Part shown: in pieces, positions 1 through 7,632 of the stretch
How the letters are laid out: the number at the start of each line of letters is the position of its first letter
Position numbering within the stretch: position 1 is the first letter of the stretch
Assembly (NCBI RefSeq): GCF_018531495.1
Contig: NZ_JAHDTI010000001.1
Span: forward strand, 558,001-622,000
Length of the DNA stretch: 64,000 bases
From: Nonomuraea sediminis
GTDB taxonomy: Bacteria; Actinomycetota; Actinomycetes; Streptosporangiales; Streptosporangiaceae
Direction of reading: 5' to 3'
Translations under genes and position numbers: made by a program
The notes under the pieces: model-generated
Told to the model about the DNA's origin: nothing
The model's input: only the letters and a program-made list of their open reading frames with translations
Database searches by the model: none

Positions 1-2
1 TG

Positions 3-530
3 GTGAGCGCCAACCGGGAGGGAGCCAGGGAAGGGGTGCGGCACCTGGTGTCCTTCGGGCACCGGCGGATCGGGTTCATCGGCGACCTGCCGGCGACGCT
101 CTACACGCGGCGCGAACGCTTCCAGGGATACCGCGACGCGCTGGAGGAGGCGGGGATCGGCTTCGACAGGGCGCTGGTGGAGACGGGCCACGACCAGGAG
201 GCGGCCAGGGAGGCGACGCTGCGGCTGCTGGCCCTCCCCGACCCGCCGACCGCCCTGTTCGCCGCCAACAACCTGGCCGCGATGGGCACGGTGCTCGGCC
301 TGGCCGGCGCGGGGCGCAAGGACGTGGCACTGGTGGGCTACGACGACCTGCCGCTGGCGGAGGTCCTGGATCCGCCGCTCACGGTCGTGGCCCAGGACCC
401 GGCCGCGCTGGGGGCCGCGGCGGCGGAGCTGGTGCTCGCGCGCCTGGCCGGCGACCGTTCCAGGGCCCACCGCACGCTCATCCCCACCCGCCTGGTCGTC
501 CGCGGCTCCGGCGAGCTCCCGCCTCCCTGA
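3..530 (+). CDS. LacI-family transcriptional regulator, 5'-truncated by window edge
   Basis: This is the ligand-binding half of a LacI/GalR repressor, a sugar-responsive DNA-binding regulator. The visible 175 residues begin with the NREGAREGVRHLVSFGHRRIGFIGD core found in the middle of family members, then show the AANNLAAMG segment, the VGYDDLPLAEVLDPPLT segment, which is the usual VGFDD..A..L.PPLT hallmark, and the short C-terminal strand. The DNA-binding helix-turn-helix lies left of position 1, so the apparent start at position 3 is not a true start. The ligand cannot be inferred. It is followed 10 nt later by the convergent end of the next gene. Confidence 0.9.
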   Translation: MSANREGAREGVRHLVSFGHRRIGFIGDLPATLYTRRERFQGYRDALEEAGIGFDRALVETGHDQEAAREATLRLLALPDPPTALFAANNLAAMGTVLGLAGAGRKDVALVGYDDLPLAEVLDPPLTVVAQDPAALGAAAAELVLARLAGDRSRAHRTLIPTRLVVRGSGELPPP

Positions 531-540
531 CGCGGCGCGG

Positions 541-1209
541 TCAGGAGACCGGCTGCGGGACGGGCAGGCGGTCGCGCGCGACCCGGACCGCCAAGGCCAC
601 CATCCAGACGCTCCACCCGAGGTACCCCGCGAAGTTGACGGCGCCGGGAAACCCGAGCGGAACCAGCAGCCCCGTGGCGATGGCCAGGGCCGACCCGGCC
701 CCGAGGGCGGTGAACCAGCGTGGCGTGCCGGTGAGGGCGCGCAGGACCAGCAGGGTCCACGCCGCGGTGAACAGGTAGCCGAGGGTCTCGCCGACGGCCA
801 CCCCCAGGTAGTCGTTGAGCGCCGCGAAGACCGTCTCCGCGGTCCGCGGGTCGGCCGCGTGGGTCCGCGCGAGCGCCGGGACCGCGAACGGCCAGCGCAG
901 CAGCCCGAGCAGCTGCACGAGCCCGGCGATCAGCCCGGCGTGCACCGCCAGCGTGGCGACCGGCCCCGGCGCGAGGCGGCGGCCGAGCAGGACGGCCGCG
1001 GGAATGAGCAGGCCTGCCCCGAGCGCGAGCAGCAGGAAGTATCCGCTGATCGCCCCCGCTCCGGCGGCGAAGCGCGCCAGCACCTCCCCCGACGGCCGGC
1101 CGAGCACCGCGGGGTAGTCGAAGCTCGCCCCGAGCCCTGCGAAGGCGGCGTTCGCGGCGACGACGCCGCCCGCCAGCGCTGTGACCAGGGCCCATTTCTC
1201 CAGACGCAT
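541..1209 (-). CDS. DUF4386-type integral membrane protein
   Basis: A 222-residue polytopic membrane protein with about six hydrophobic helices, starting MRLEKWALVTALAGGVVAANAAFAGLG and containing a long alanine/glycine/leucine-rich helix near residue 55. The pattern resembles DUF4386 family proteins, whose function is unknown. An AGGGG element precedes the ATG. It is transcribed divergently from a TetR regulator and the 54 nt between them contains two overlapping perfect palindromes, so it is the probable repression target of that regulator. Family assignment is by pattern only. Confidence 0.8.
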   Translation of the reverse strand: MRLEKWALVTALAGGVVAANAAFAGLGASFDYPAVLGRPSGEVLARFAAGAGAISGYFLLLALGAGLLIPAAVLLGRRLAPGPVATLAVHAGLIAGLVQLLGLLRWPFAVPALARTHAADPRTAETVFAALNDYLGVAVGETLGYLFTAAWTLLVLRALTGTPRWFTALGAGSALAIATGLLVPLGFPGAVNFAGYLGWSVWMVALAVRVARDRLPVPQPVS

Positions 1210-1231
1210 GACACGCCCCTAACTCTGAACG

Positions 1232-1260
1232 GTGTTTAATATTAAACACTGTACAGTGTT
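1232..1260. promoter_or_regulatory. Double palindromic operator between DUF4386 gene and TetR gene
   Basis: Two perfect palindromes overlap here: GTGTTTAATATTAAACAC at 1232-1249 and AACACTGTACAGTGTT at 1245-1260. They fill the divergent intergenic region. The second contains a TACAGT -10-like hexamer at 1252-1257, six bases before the GTG at 1264, which fits a leaderless TetR transcript. A bound TetR dimer would cover both promoters. Binding is inferred. Confidence 0.7.
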
Positions 1261-1263
1261 CCC

Positions 1264-1932
1264 GTGGATTCGAAAAGGGGCCCCAAGCGGTCGGCCGATC
1301 CGAGGGCGGTGATCGAGGCGGCCCTCGATCTGGTGGACGGCGGCGGCCTCGCGGCGCTGACCATGCGCGCGCTCGCGGCCAAGGTCGGGCTGACGCCCGG
1401 CGCGCTCTACACCTACTTCCCCGATCGCGCGGCGATCGTGGCCGCGCTGGTCGACCGGCTGCTCGCCGAGGCCGACACCGCCGCGCTCCAGGACGCGAAC
1501 CGCTCCTGGGAGCAGCGCCTGACCGACTTCGCCCTCGGGCTGCGCCGCGTCCTGCTCGAGCATCCGGGGGCCGTGCCCGCGGTGCTCGCGGGCCCGTTCA
1601 CCGGCCCCGTCGCGCTCGAGGTCGGCGAGCGCATGCTCGAGGCGCTGGCCGAGGCGGGCCTGGACCCCGACGAGGCCGCCCGCGCCTCCTACACCGTGAT
1701 GATCTACGTGCTCGGCGCGATCGCGCTCGAGGCGGCCGAGATCGACCCCGCGGCCCCGGCCGCCTCCGAGGACGAGCGCGTCGCGGCCAGGCGGGCGGCC
1801 TTCGCCGAGCTGGACACCGGCGCCTACCCGCTCACCCACCGGGCCGCGGACACGATCGCCTCCTACACCTCCACCGGCCAGTTCGTCTGGGGACTGCGCC
1901 GGGTGCTGAAGGGGCTAGGGGACGGGGATTGA
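1264..1932 (+). CDS. TetR/AcrR-family regulator
   Basis: A 222-residue one-domain repressor. The N-terminal helix-turn-helix is clear (residues about 10-55: AVIEAALDLVDGGGLAALTM, then RALAAKVGLTPGALYTYFPDR), and the rest is an alpha-helical ligand-binding domain typical of TetR proteins with the TetR_C-like pattern. The only possible start in frame after an upstream TAA at 1243 is the GTG at 1264; it has no Shine-Dalgarno sequence and follows a TACAGT element by six bases, so translation is probably leaderless. The divergent membrane protein gene is the likely target. Its 3' end overlaps the convergent GH2 gene by 18 nt. Confidence 0.92.
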   Translation: MDSKRGPKRSADPRAVIEAALDLVDGGGLAALTMRALAAKVGLTPGALYTYFPDRAAIVAALVDRLLAEADTAALQDANRSWEQRLTDFALGLRRVLLEHPGAVPAVLAGPFTGPVALEVGERMLEALAEAGLDPDEAARASYTVMIYVLGAIALEAAEIDPAAPAASEDERVAARRAAFAELDTGAYPLTHRAADTIASYTSTGQFVWGLRRVLKGLGDGD

Positions 1933-4458
1933 CGTGGTCGGCAGGTTGTAGCCACGCAGGCGCAGGTACGGCGGGCGGCCCCCGAGATCGGCGGCGTCGT
2001 AGGCGGCCGTGATCGTGGTGGACTCGCCCGGCCAGAGCGTGACGTAGTTGTCGGAGTAGGTGACGGGCACGACCTCCTGACCGCCGTCACCGGCGGTGAT
2101 CTCGGGGCGGACGAAGAAGGCCAGCGCCGTCGGGCTGGTGTTGGCCAGGGTGATCGTGGCTCCCGTCGAGGTCCGGGACACCGCGGCGGTCACACCGGTG
2201 TTCTGCGGCAGCGAGTTCAGGCCCGTCAGGTTCGCGTAGTTCTTCGGGGTGGTCCGGTACCACGATGACTTGTTGCCGAGCGTGTCCGGCGTGGTCGAGT
2301 ACCAGTAGAGGTTGGAGCTGACCACCGCGCCGGAGGAGTCCTTGAGCTGCAACCGGATGAGATAGGTCGCGGAAAGCCCGGAGATGGCGGGAAGCGTCAT
2401 CACCTGGGTGCCGGCGTTGGCGTTGGCCGCGACCGGAGCCGACGCGGTGTGCTTGACCGACAGATCAGGCACGTTGTAGACGGTCGCCGTCGCGGTCAGC
2501 CCCGGCCGGTCCGTGAGCGTGGAGTTGACCACGTGGACGGCGCGGGTGAAGTAGTCGTAGCTGATGTGCACCGGCTCGGTGGCCTTGCGGGTGCCGAAGT
2601 AGCCGCCGCCGGGCTTGAGGTAGTAGTCGTAGAGGTTCCAGTGGACCGACGGCCAGGCGTTGTTCAGCATCCAGAAGATCGCGCCGAACGACTGCACGTG
2701 CTGCCTGGCGCTCCACGCCTCGAAGAAGGCCCTGGCGTTCTCGTAGTTCTGCAGCTCCGACTTGCGCGAGTAGTCGGCGGCCGACGCGGCCGTGCCGTAC
2801 CGCCTGGTGATGCCGTCGGTGAACGGGGTGATGTTGTCGAAGACGCTGCGCGGCTTGCCGGCGTGGTAGTTGAACGCCGTGCCGATCGGCCAGAGGTCGG
2901 CCGGGGCGAGGAAGCGCTGCAGCGACTCAAGCGGCGGCGGCGACTCGGTGCCCTCCTCGGCGGTGGTGCCGAACGCGCTGCCCGCGCGCGACGTGTCCCA
3001 CCACAGCACCGGCGGCTCCCAGACGTAGGGGCCGTCCATCTTGACGCCCGCGTCGGCGTTGGACCAGGTGGCGACGTTGTCCAGGGTGGGGTTCTGCCAG
3101 TGCAGCCCGGCGGCGACGTTCTTGTAGGCGGTCAGGTGGGCGGCGGTCGGCGGCTGGTCGCTGCCGTAGGCCCAGACGAAGACCGAGGGGTGGTGGCGCA
3201 GGCTGCGCAGCTGGCTGTCGAGCGACTGCTGGGCGACCTGGGTCTGCTCGGCGGTCCACGTGCTGTCGTTCTCCCAGGCGCTGCAGCAGACGAACCCGGG
3301 CATGACGAGGATGCCGGCCCTGTCGGCCATGTCGTAGAGCTCCTCGTTGCCGAGCGTGCCCTCGAGCCGGATCGTGTTCAGCCCCATGCCCTTGACGTAG
3401 GCGATGTGCGCGGCGTTGGTCTTGGTGTCCCAGCGCTGCATCAGGTCCCAGACGTAGCCGCCGCCGCGCAGCAGGATCGGCCTGCCGTTGATCTTGTAAC
3501 CGGCGAATGACGTGCCGTTGACCGTGGTGCGGTAGTCGGTGACCTGGCGGATGCCGAAGTCGATGGCCGCGCTGTCGGACGTGCCGGCGTTCAGCGCCAG
3601 GTGGTAGAGCTCGGGACTGCCGAACTGGTAGGGCCACCAGAGCACCGGGTTGGTGACGTGAATCGGGGCGAAGGCCACTTCCCGCCGCTCGCCCGCGGCG
3701 AGGGTAACGCTCTGGCTGAGGTTGAGGGTTGATTGCCCCGGCTTGGTGATCGTCCCAGTGATCGTTGTGGTGACCGGGGCGTTCGTGGCGTTGACGGCGT
3801 CCACGTAGGCGTTGAGGTCGGCCGCTCCCCCGGACAGCGTGGTCCGCACGTACGGGTCGCGCAGCGCGACGGCGCCGGTGGTGTCGACGGACATGGTGTT
3901 CCAGATGCCGGCGTTCATGTCCGGCGCCTCGGGGTTCCAGTCCACCGTGCAGATCGACAGGTCCTTGCAGTCGTGCGCGGGCGGCGTCACCTTGATCGCG
4001 ATGGCGTTCGCGGCGCCGGGCCTGATGAGCGGCGTCACGTTGTACTCGTGCCTGACCAGGGTGCCGACGGCGTTCGCGTCGACCTGGGTGCCGTTGAGCC
4101 AGATCTGCGCCCGGTAGCTGATGCCCTTGAAGCGCAGCCAGAACGCCTGCCCGGTCCCGGCGGTGAACTCGCCGCGGTACCACCAGTCCTGGGTGGTCAG
4201 GTCGGGCACGCTCTTGAGGTTCTGCCCGAAGTAGACGTCCTGGTAGACGTTGTTCTTGACCAGTACGGCCAGCACCGTGGAGGGCAGCTCGACGGGATAC
4301 CAGCCGGCCGTGCCGTACCCGACCTGCGAGATCGTGGCGCCGGTGTCGGATAGGCCGGTGGCCGAGCGCAGGGCCCAGCCGGGCGCGGCGGAGGCCTGCA
4401 CGGGGAAGACGGTGACGGCGATGAACAGGGCTAACGCGGACAGCACTCTCTTGATCAT
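1915..4458 (-). CDS. Secreted GH2 exo-beta-D-glucosaminidase (CsxA-like)
   Basis: An 847-residue secreted glycosidase predicted to release glucosamine from the non-reducing end of chitosan oligomers. It has a Sec signal peptide (MIKRVLSALALFIAVTVFPV to ASA, about 27 residues), an N-terminal jelly-roll domain (WWYRGEF, WLNGTQV), an Ig-like region, a TIM barrel and C-terminal beta domains. In the CsxA family the acid is an Asp in a GSD motif: here YGSD with Asp434. The nucleophile is a Glu in the loop at AEEGTES, Glu501 or Glu502. The motif MDGPYVWEPPVLWWD also matches CsxA. The start ATG shares one base with the stop of the GH20 gene (TGATG), so the two are translationally coupled. Specificity is inferred from these motifs. 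Confidence 0.88.
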   Translation of the reverse strand: MIKRVLSALALFIAVTVFPVQASAAPGWALRSATGLSDTGATISQVGYGTAGWYPVELPSTVLAVLVKNNVYQDVYFGQNLKSVPDLTTQDWWYRGEFTAGTGQAFWLRFKGISYRAQIWLNGTQVDANAVGTLVRHEYNVTPLIRPGAANAIAIKVTPPAHDCKDLSICTVDWNPEAPDMNAGIWNTMSVDTTGAVALRDPYVRTTLSGGAADLNAYVDAVNATNAPVTTTITGTITKPGQSTLNLSQSVTLAAGERREVAFAPIHVTNPVLWWPYQFGSPELYHLALNAGTSDSAAIDFGIRQVTDYRTTVNGTSFAGYKINGRPILLRGGGYVWDLMQRWDTKTNAAHIAYVKGMGLNTIRLEGTLGNEELYDMADRAGILVMPGFVCCSAWENDSTWTAEQTQVAQQSLDSQLRSLRHHPSVFVWAYGSDQPPTAAHLTAYKNVAAGLHWQNPTLDNVATWSNADAGVKMDGPYVWEPPVLWWDTSRAGSAFGTTAEEGTESPPPLESLQRFLAPADLWPIGTAFNYHAGKPRSVFDNITPFTDGITRRYGTAASAADYSRKSELQNYENARAFFEAWSARQHVQSFGAIFWMLNNAWPSVHWNLYDYYLKPGGGYFGTRKATEPVHISYDYFTRAVHVVNSTLTDRPGLTATATVYNVPDLSVKHTASAPVAANANAGTQVMTLPAISGLSATYLIRLQLKDSSGAVVSSNLYWYSTTPDTLGNKSSWYRTTPKNYANLTGLNSLPQNTGVTAAVSRTSTGATITLANTSPTALAFFVRPEITAGDGGQEVVPVTYSDNYVTLWPGESTTITAAYDAADLGGRPPYLRLRGYNLPTTSIPVP

Positions 4459-5981
4459 CAGGAACCTGCCGGCCAGGAGATCTGGGTGGAGTGGTAGTAG
4501 TTGACCCCCATGACACGCCAGCGCGGCCCCTGCGCGGCGAGCCGTGACTTGAACGCGGTCCAGTCGTGCGTGCTCTGCGGCGACCAGCCCAGCTCGGCCA
4601 GGGCGGGCAGCCGCGGGAAGGCCATGTAGTCGATGTCGGCGCCGGTGCGGATCGTCTCGGTCCACAGCGGTGCCTCCACGCCGAGGACCTGCGAGGAGGG
4701 CAGGCCGCTCAGGAAGGTGGCCGGGTCCCAGCCGTAGGCGTCGCGCACCTCGATCACGCCCGCCCAGGTCTGCCCGAGCGGCGTCCGCCTGTTGTACTTC
4801 ATGTCGAGGTAGGCCCGGCTCGCGGGCGACATGATGACCTTGCGCCCGGCGCCCGCCACGGCCGCGTTGCGGGTCGAGGTCCCCCAGTACTGCGCGACCG
4901 TCGAGGGCAGCGGGGTGGCGTTGACGATGTCGTGCCAGCCGATCACGGTCTTGCCGTGGGCGAGGGGCTGCACCCTGTTCATGAACGTCTTGTAGTCGGC
5001 CGCGGAGGTGGAGCTGGCCTCGTCGCCGCCCAGGTGCAGGTAGGGCCCGGGGGTGATGGCCGCGAGCTCGCCCAGCACCTGGTCGACGAAGGTGTAGGTG
5101 ATCTCCTTGGAGACGCACAGCGAGCTGAAGCCCACGTCGGTGCCGGTGTAGAGGGGCGGGGCGACGCCGTTGCAGTTCAGGTCGGCGTAGGAGGCCAGCG
5201 CGGCGTTGGTGTGCCCGGGCATGTCGATCTCGGGGATGATCGTGACGCTCCTGGCGGCGGCGTAGGCGACGAGCTCCTGGTACTGGGCCTTGGTGTAGTA
5301 GCCGCCCGGGTCGCCGCCGACGGCCGTGCTGCCGCCGTAGGTGGCCAGGCGGGGCCAGCTGTCGATCACGATGCGCCAGCCCTGGTCGTCCGACAGGTGC
5401 AGGTGCAGGACGTTGATCTTGTAGAGCGCGATCTGGTCGACGTACCGCTCCACCGCGGACAGCGGGAAGAAGTGCCTGGCCACGTCCAGCATCGCGCCCC
5501 GGTAGGCGTAGCGCGGCTGGTCCACGATGCGGCCGCCGGGGACCTGCCACGGTCCCGGCTGGACGGTGGGGCTGTCGGCGGTGGGAGGCAGCAGCTGGCG
5601 CAGCGTCTGCACGCCGTAGAAGAGCCCGGCCGGCTTGTTGGCGCTGATCGTGATCGCCGCGGCGGTCACGTCGAGCTGGTAGGCCTCGTCACCGCCGGGC
5701 GCGCCGGTCAGGCGCAGCGAGATGCCGTCGGCGGGCGGCGCCGAGGCGATCGGCACCGGGTAGCCGGTGGAGCGGCGTAACTGCTGCGCCAGCAGGTCGC
5801 CGGTCCCAGGCACGTCGGAGTAGACGCTGGCCGAGGAGGTGATCTGGTAGGTGACCCCGGACGCGGGGACCGAGCTGACAGGCGCGGGCACCACCGCCCC
5901 GAAGGACACGACCGCCCTGGCGGGAGCTGAGACCCCACAGGTGACCAGGACGAGGGATACGAGCACGACCCGAATTCGCAT
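4458..5981 (-). CDS. Secreted GH20 beta-N-acetylhexosaminidase
   Basis: A 507-residue secreted enzyme that removes terminal N-acetylglucosamine from chitin oligomers by substrate-assisted catalysis. A signal peptide occupies about residues 1-23 (MRIRVVLVSLVLVTCGVSAP). A small alpha/beta N-domain precedes the TIM barrel, which carries RGAMLDVARHFF, HLHLSDDQGWR, PEIDMPGHTNAAL and the catalytic pair LHLGGDEAS, Asp320-Glu321. GGAGG lies upstream of the ATG. It is the first gene of a two-gene operon with the GH2 exo-glucosaminidase; together they would take chitin or chitosan oligomers to GlcNAc and GlcN outside the cell. Confidence 0.95.
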   Translation of the reverse strand: MRIRVVLVSLVLVTCGVSAPARAVVSFGAVVPAPVSSVPASGVTYQITSSASVYSDVPGTGDLLAQQLRRSTGYPVPIASAPPADGISLRLTGAPGGDEAYQLDVTAAAITISANKPAGLFYGVQTLRQLLPPTADSPTVQPGPWQVPGGRIVDQPRYAYRGAMLDVARHFFPLSAVERYVDQIALYKINVLHLHLSDDQGWRIVIDSWPRLATYGGSTAVGGDPGGYYTKAQYQELVAYAAARSVTIIPEIDMPGHTNAALASYADLNCNGVAPPLYTGTDVGFSSLCVSKEITYTFVDQVLGELAAITPGPYLHLGGDEASSTSAADYKTFMNRVQPLAHGKTVIGWHDIVNATPLPSTVAQYWGTSTRNAAVAGAGRKVIMSPASRAYLDMKYNRRTPLGQTWAGVIEVRDAYGWDPATFLSGLPSSQVLGVEAPLWTETIRTGADIDYMAFPRLPALAELGWSPQSTHDWTAFKSRLAAQGPRWRVMGVNYYHSTQISWPAGS

Positions 5982-5991
5982 GGCGGCCTCC

Positions 5992-6057
5992 GTGATCAGC
6001 TGATATCACCATACGGACGCCTCGGGTGGTAGTAAATAACCTTCCTAACAACTTCCT
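5992..6057. promoter_or_regulatory. Candidate operator cluster upstream of the GH20/GH2 operon
   Basis: The 127 nt between the divergent GH20 and peptidase genes holds a perfect palindrome ATCAGCTGAT (5995-6004) overlapping TGATATCA (6001-6008), and two CTTCCT blocks at 6041-6046 and 6052-6057. The blocks are exactly 11 bp apart, one helical turn. Read on the minus strand they are tandem AGGAAG half-sites. No match to the DasR consensus was seen. Function is inferred from position. Confidence 0.4.
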
Positions 6058-6108
6058 GGCAGCAACCCCCCGCCGCCCTCGCGCGTCTAGCACTCACCTG
6101 TCATTTCG

Positions 6109-7593
6109 ATGAAACGGATGCGCCCTATGCGACGCTTAGCGCGGCTCCTCGTGCCGCTTCTGGCCGTCCCGCTGGTCTCGGGACCGGCCATGGCCGAGGC
6201 CAGACCGCTGGCCCGGTACTACTCCCAGCACCTGGCCTGGTCCGCCTGCGGCGGCGGCTTCGAGTGCACCGACCTCAAGGTGCCGCTCGACTACGCCAAA
6301 CCGAACGGCGAGCAGCTGAAGATCAAGGTGATCCGGCTGAAGGCCTCCGGCAAGGACCGGATCGGTTCGGTCGTGCTGAATCCCGGCGGGCCCGGCGGCT
6401 CCGGGGTGGACTACGCGAAGGCCGCCAAGACCGTCGTCTCCCCGCAGATCAGGGCGCGCTTCGACGTCGTCGGCTTCGACCCGCGCGGCGTGGCCGCCTC
6501 CTCCCCCGTCCACTGCCTGACGAGCAAGCAGATGGACCGGTACGCGGCGCTGGACGCCACGCCCGACACGCCGGCCGAGGCCAAGGCGCTGCGGGCGGGC
6601 GCCAAGGAGTTCGCCGACTCCTGCAAGGCCAGGTCGGGCAAGCTCCTGGCGCACGTGGGCACCGCCGACGCCGCCCGCGACATGGACGTGCTGCGGGCCG
6701 CGCTCGGCGACAAGGGCCTGACCTACCTCGGCAAGTCCTACGGCACCTTCCTGGGCGCCACGTACGCGGAGCTGTTCCCCAAGAACGTGCGGACCATGGT
6801 GCTCGACGGCGCGCTCGACCCGACGCTGTCCAGCTTCAAGCTGAACGTGGCCCAGGCCAAGGGCTTCGAGGTCGCCTTCGCGGCCTTCGCCGAGGACTGC
6901 TTCAAGGCCACGGACTGCCCCTTCGCGGGCACCACCGCGGACGCCGCCTTCGCCGAGACCGCGGCGCTGCTGAAGAAGGCCGACAAGAAGCCGCTGCGCA
7001 ACAGCCAGGACACGCGGAAGATCAACGAGTCCATCGCCGTGATGGGCGTGCTGACCCCGCTCTACGACCACCAGGCGTGGCCGGTCCTGCGCATCGCGCT
7101 CAAGCAGGCCTTCAAGGGCGACGGGACGATTCTGCTGCGCATCTCCGACCTGTACTACGAGCGCAAGGACGACGGCAGCTACTCCAACCAGACCGACGCC
7201 AACCTGGCGGTCAACTGCCTGGACCACCCCACGACCAGGAACCCGGCCGTCTACGAGAAGCAGGCCCGCGAGGCCGCGAAGATCGCGCCCCACTTCGGGG
7301 CCTACATCGGCGGCGGGGCCAACCCGTGCGTGTACTGGCCGGTCAAGGCGACGGGCAAGGACAGGGCACTGCACGCCAAGGGCGCGCCGCCGATCCTCGT
7401 GGTGGGCACCAAGCGCGACCCGGCCACGCCGTACGCGTGGGCGCAGGCGCTGGCCAAGCAGCTGAAGTCGGGCATGCTGCTCAGCTACGACGGCGACGGA
7501 CACACCGCCTACCGCACGGGCTCGACCTGCGTGGACACGGCGGTCGACGCCTACCTGATCGACAGGAAGGTCCCCGAGACCCGCGACTGCTGA
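6109..7593 (+). CDS. Secreted alpha/beta-hydrolase, tripeptidyl-aminopeptidase family
   Basis: A 494-residue exported peptidase of the Streptomyces Tap/SlpD-SlpE kind (family S33), which cleaves short peptides from protein N-termini. Residues 1-30 form a basic then hydrophobic signal peptide ending AMAEA. The alpha/beta-hydrolase fold shows VVLNPGGPGGSG (oxyanion region), VVGFDPRGVA, the nucleophile elbow GKSYGT with Ser210, the acid KRDPATPY with Asp437, and GDGHTAY with His465. Pairs of cysteines are typical of this exported family. The length fits. It is monocistronic and ends at a strong hairpin. Exact peptide preference is not known. Confidence 0.9.
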   Translation: MKRMRPMRRLARLLVPLLAVPLVSGPAMAEARPLARYYSQHLAWSACGGGFECTDLKVPLDYAKPNGEQLKIKVIRLKASGKDRIGSVVLNPGGPGGSGVDYAKAAKTVVSPQIRARFDVVGFDPRGVAASSPVHCLTSKQMDRYAALDATPDTPAEAKALRAGAKEFADSCKARSGKLLAHVGTADAARDMDVLRAALGDKGLTYLGKSYGTFLGATYAELFPKNVRTMVLDGALDPTLSSFKLNVAQAKGFEVAFAAFAEDCFKATDCPFAGTTADAAFAETAALLKKADKKPLRNSQDTRKINESIAVMGVLTPLYDHQAWPVLRIALKQAFKGDGTILLRISDLYYERKDDGSYSNQTDANLAVNCLDHPTTRNPAVYEKQAREAAKIAPHFGAYIGGGANPCVYWPVKATGKDRALHAKGAPPILVVGTKRDPATPYAWAQALAKQLKSGMLLSYDGDGHTAYRTGSTCVDTAVDAYLIDRKVPETRDC

Positions 7594-7599
7594 CGGCTT

Positions 7600-7627
7600 C
7601 GGGGCCCGTACGACGGTACGGGCCCCG
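7600..7627. terminator. Bidirectional hairpin terminator
   Basis: A perfect 12-bp stem with a GACG loop lies between the convergent peptidase and MFS genes: the arms are CGGGGCCCGTAC (7600-7611) and GTACGGGCCCCG (7616-7627). There is no U-tract on either side, as is common in actinomycete terminators. Confidence 0.75.
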
Positions 7628-7632
7628 GAACG

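Noticed and set aside
4459..5550. Long minus-strand N-terminal extension of the GH2 protein
   Set aside because: The extension is a shadow of the GH20 gene in another frame with arginine-rich composition; the signal peptide and TGATG coupling fix the start at 4458.
6136..7503. Long open frames opposite the peptidase gene and similar ones opposite other genes
   Set aside because: In such GC-rich DNA the third codon positions keep antisense frames open; their products are repetitive in Arg, Gly, Val or Pro and match no family.
7600..7627. Regulatory palindrome for the MFS gene
   Set aside because: It lies between two converging stop codons, far from any promoter, and its 12-bp GC-rich stem fits a terminator better.
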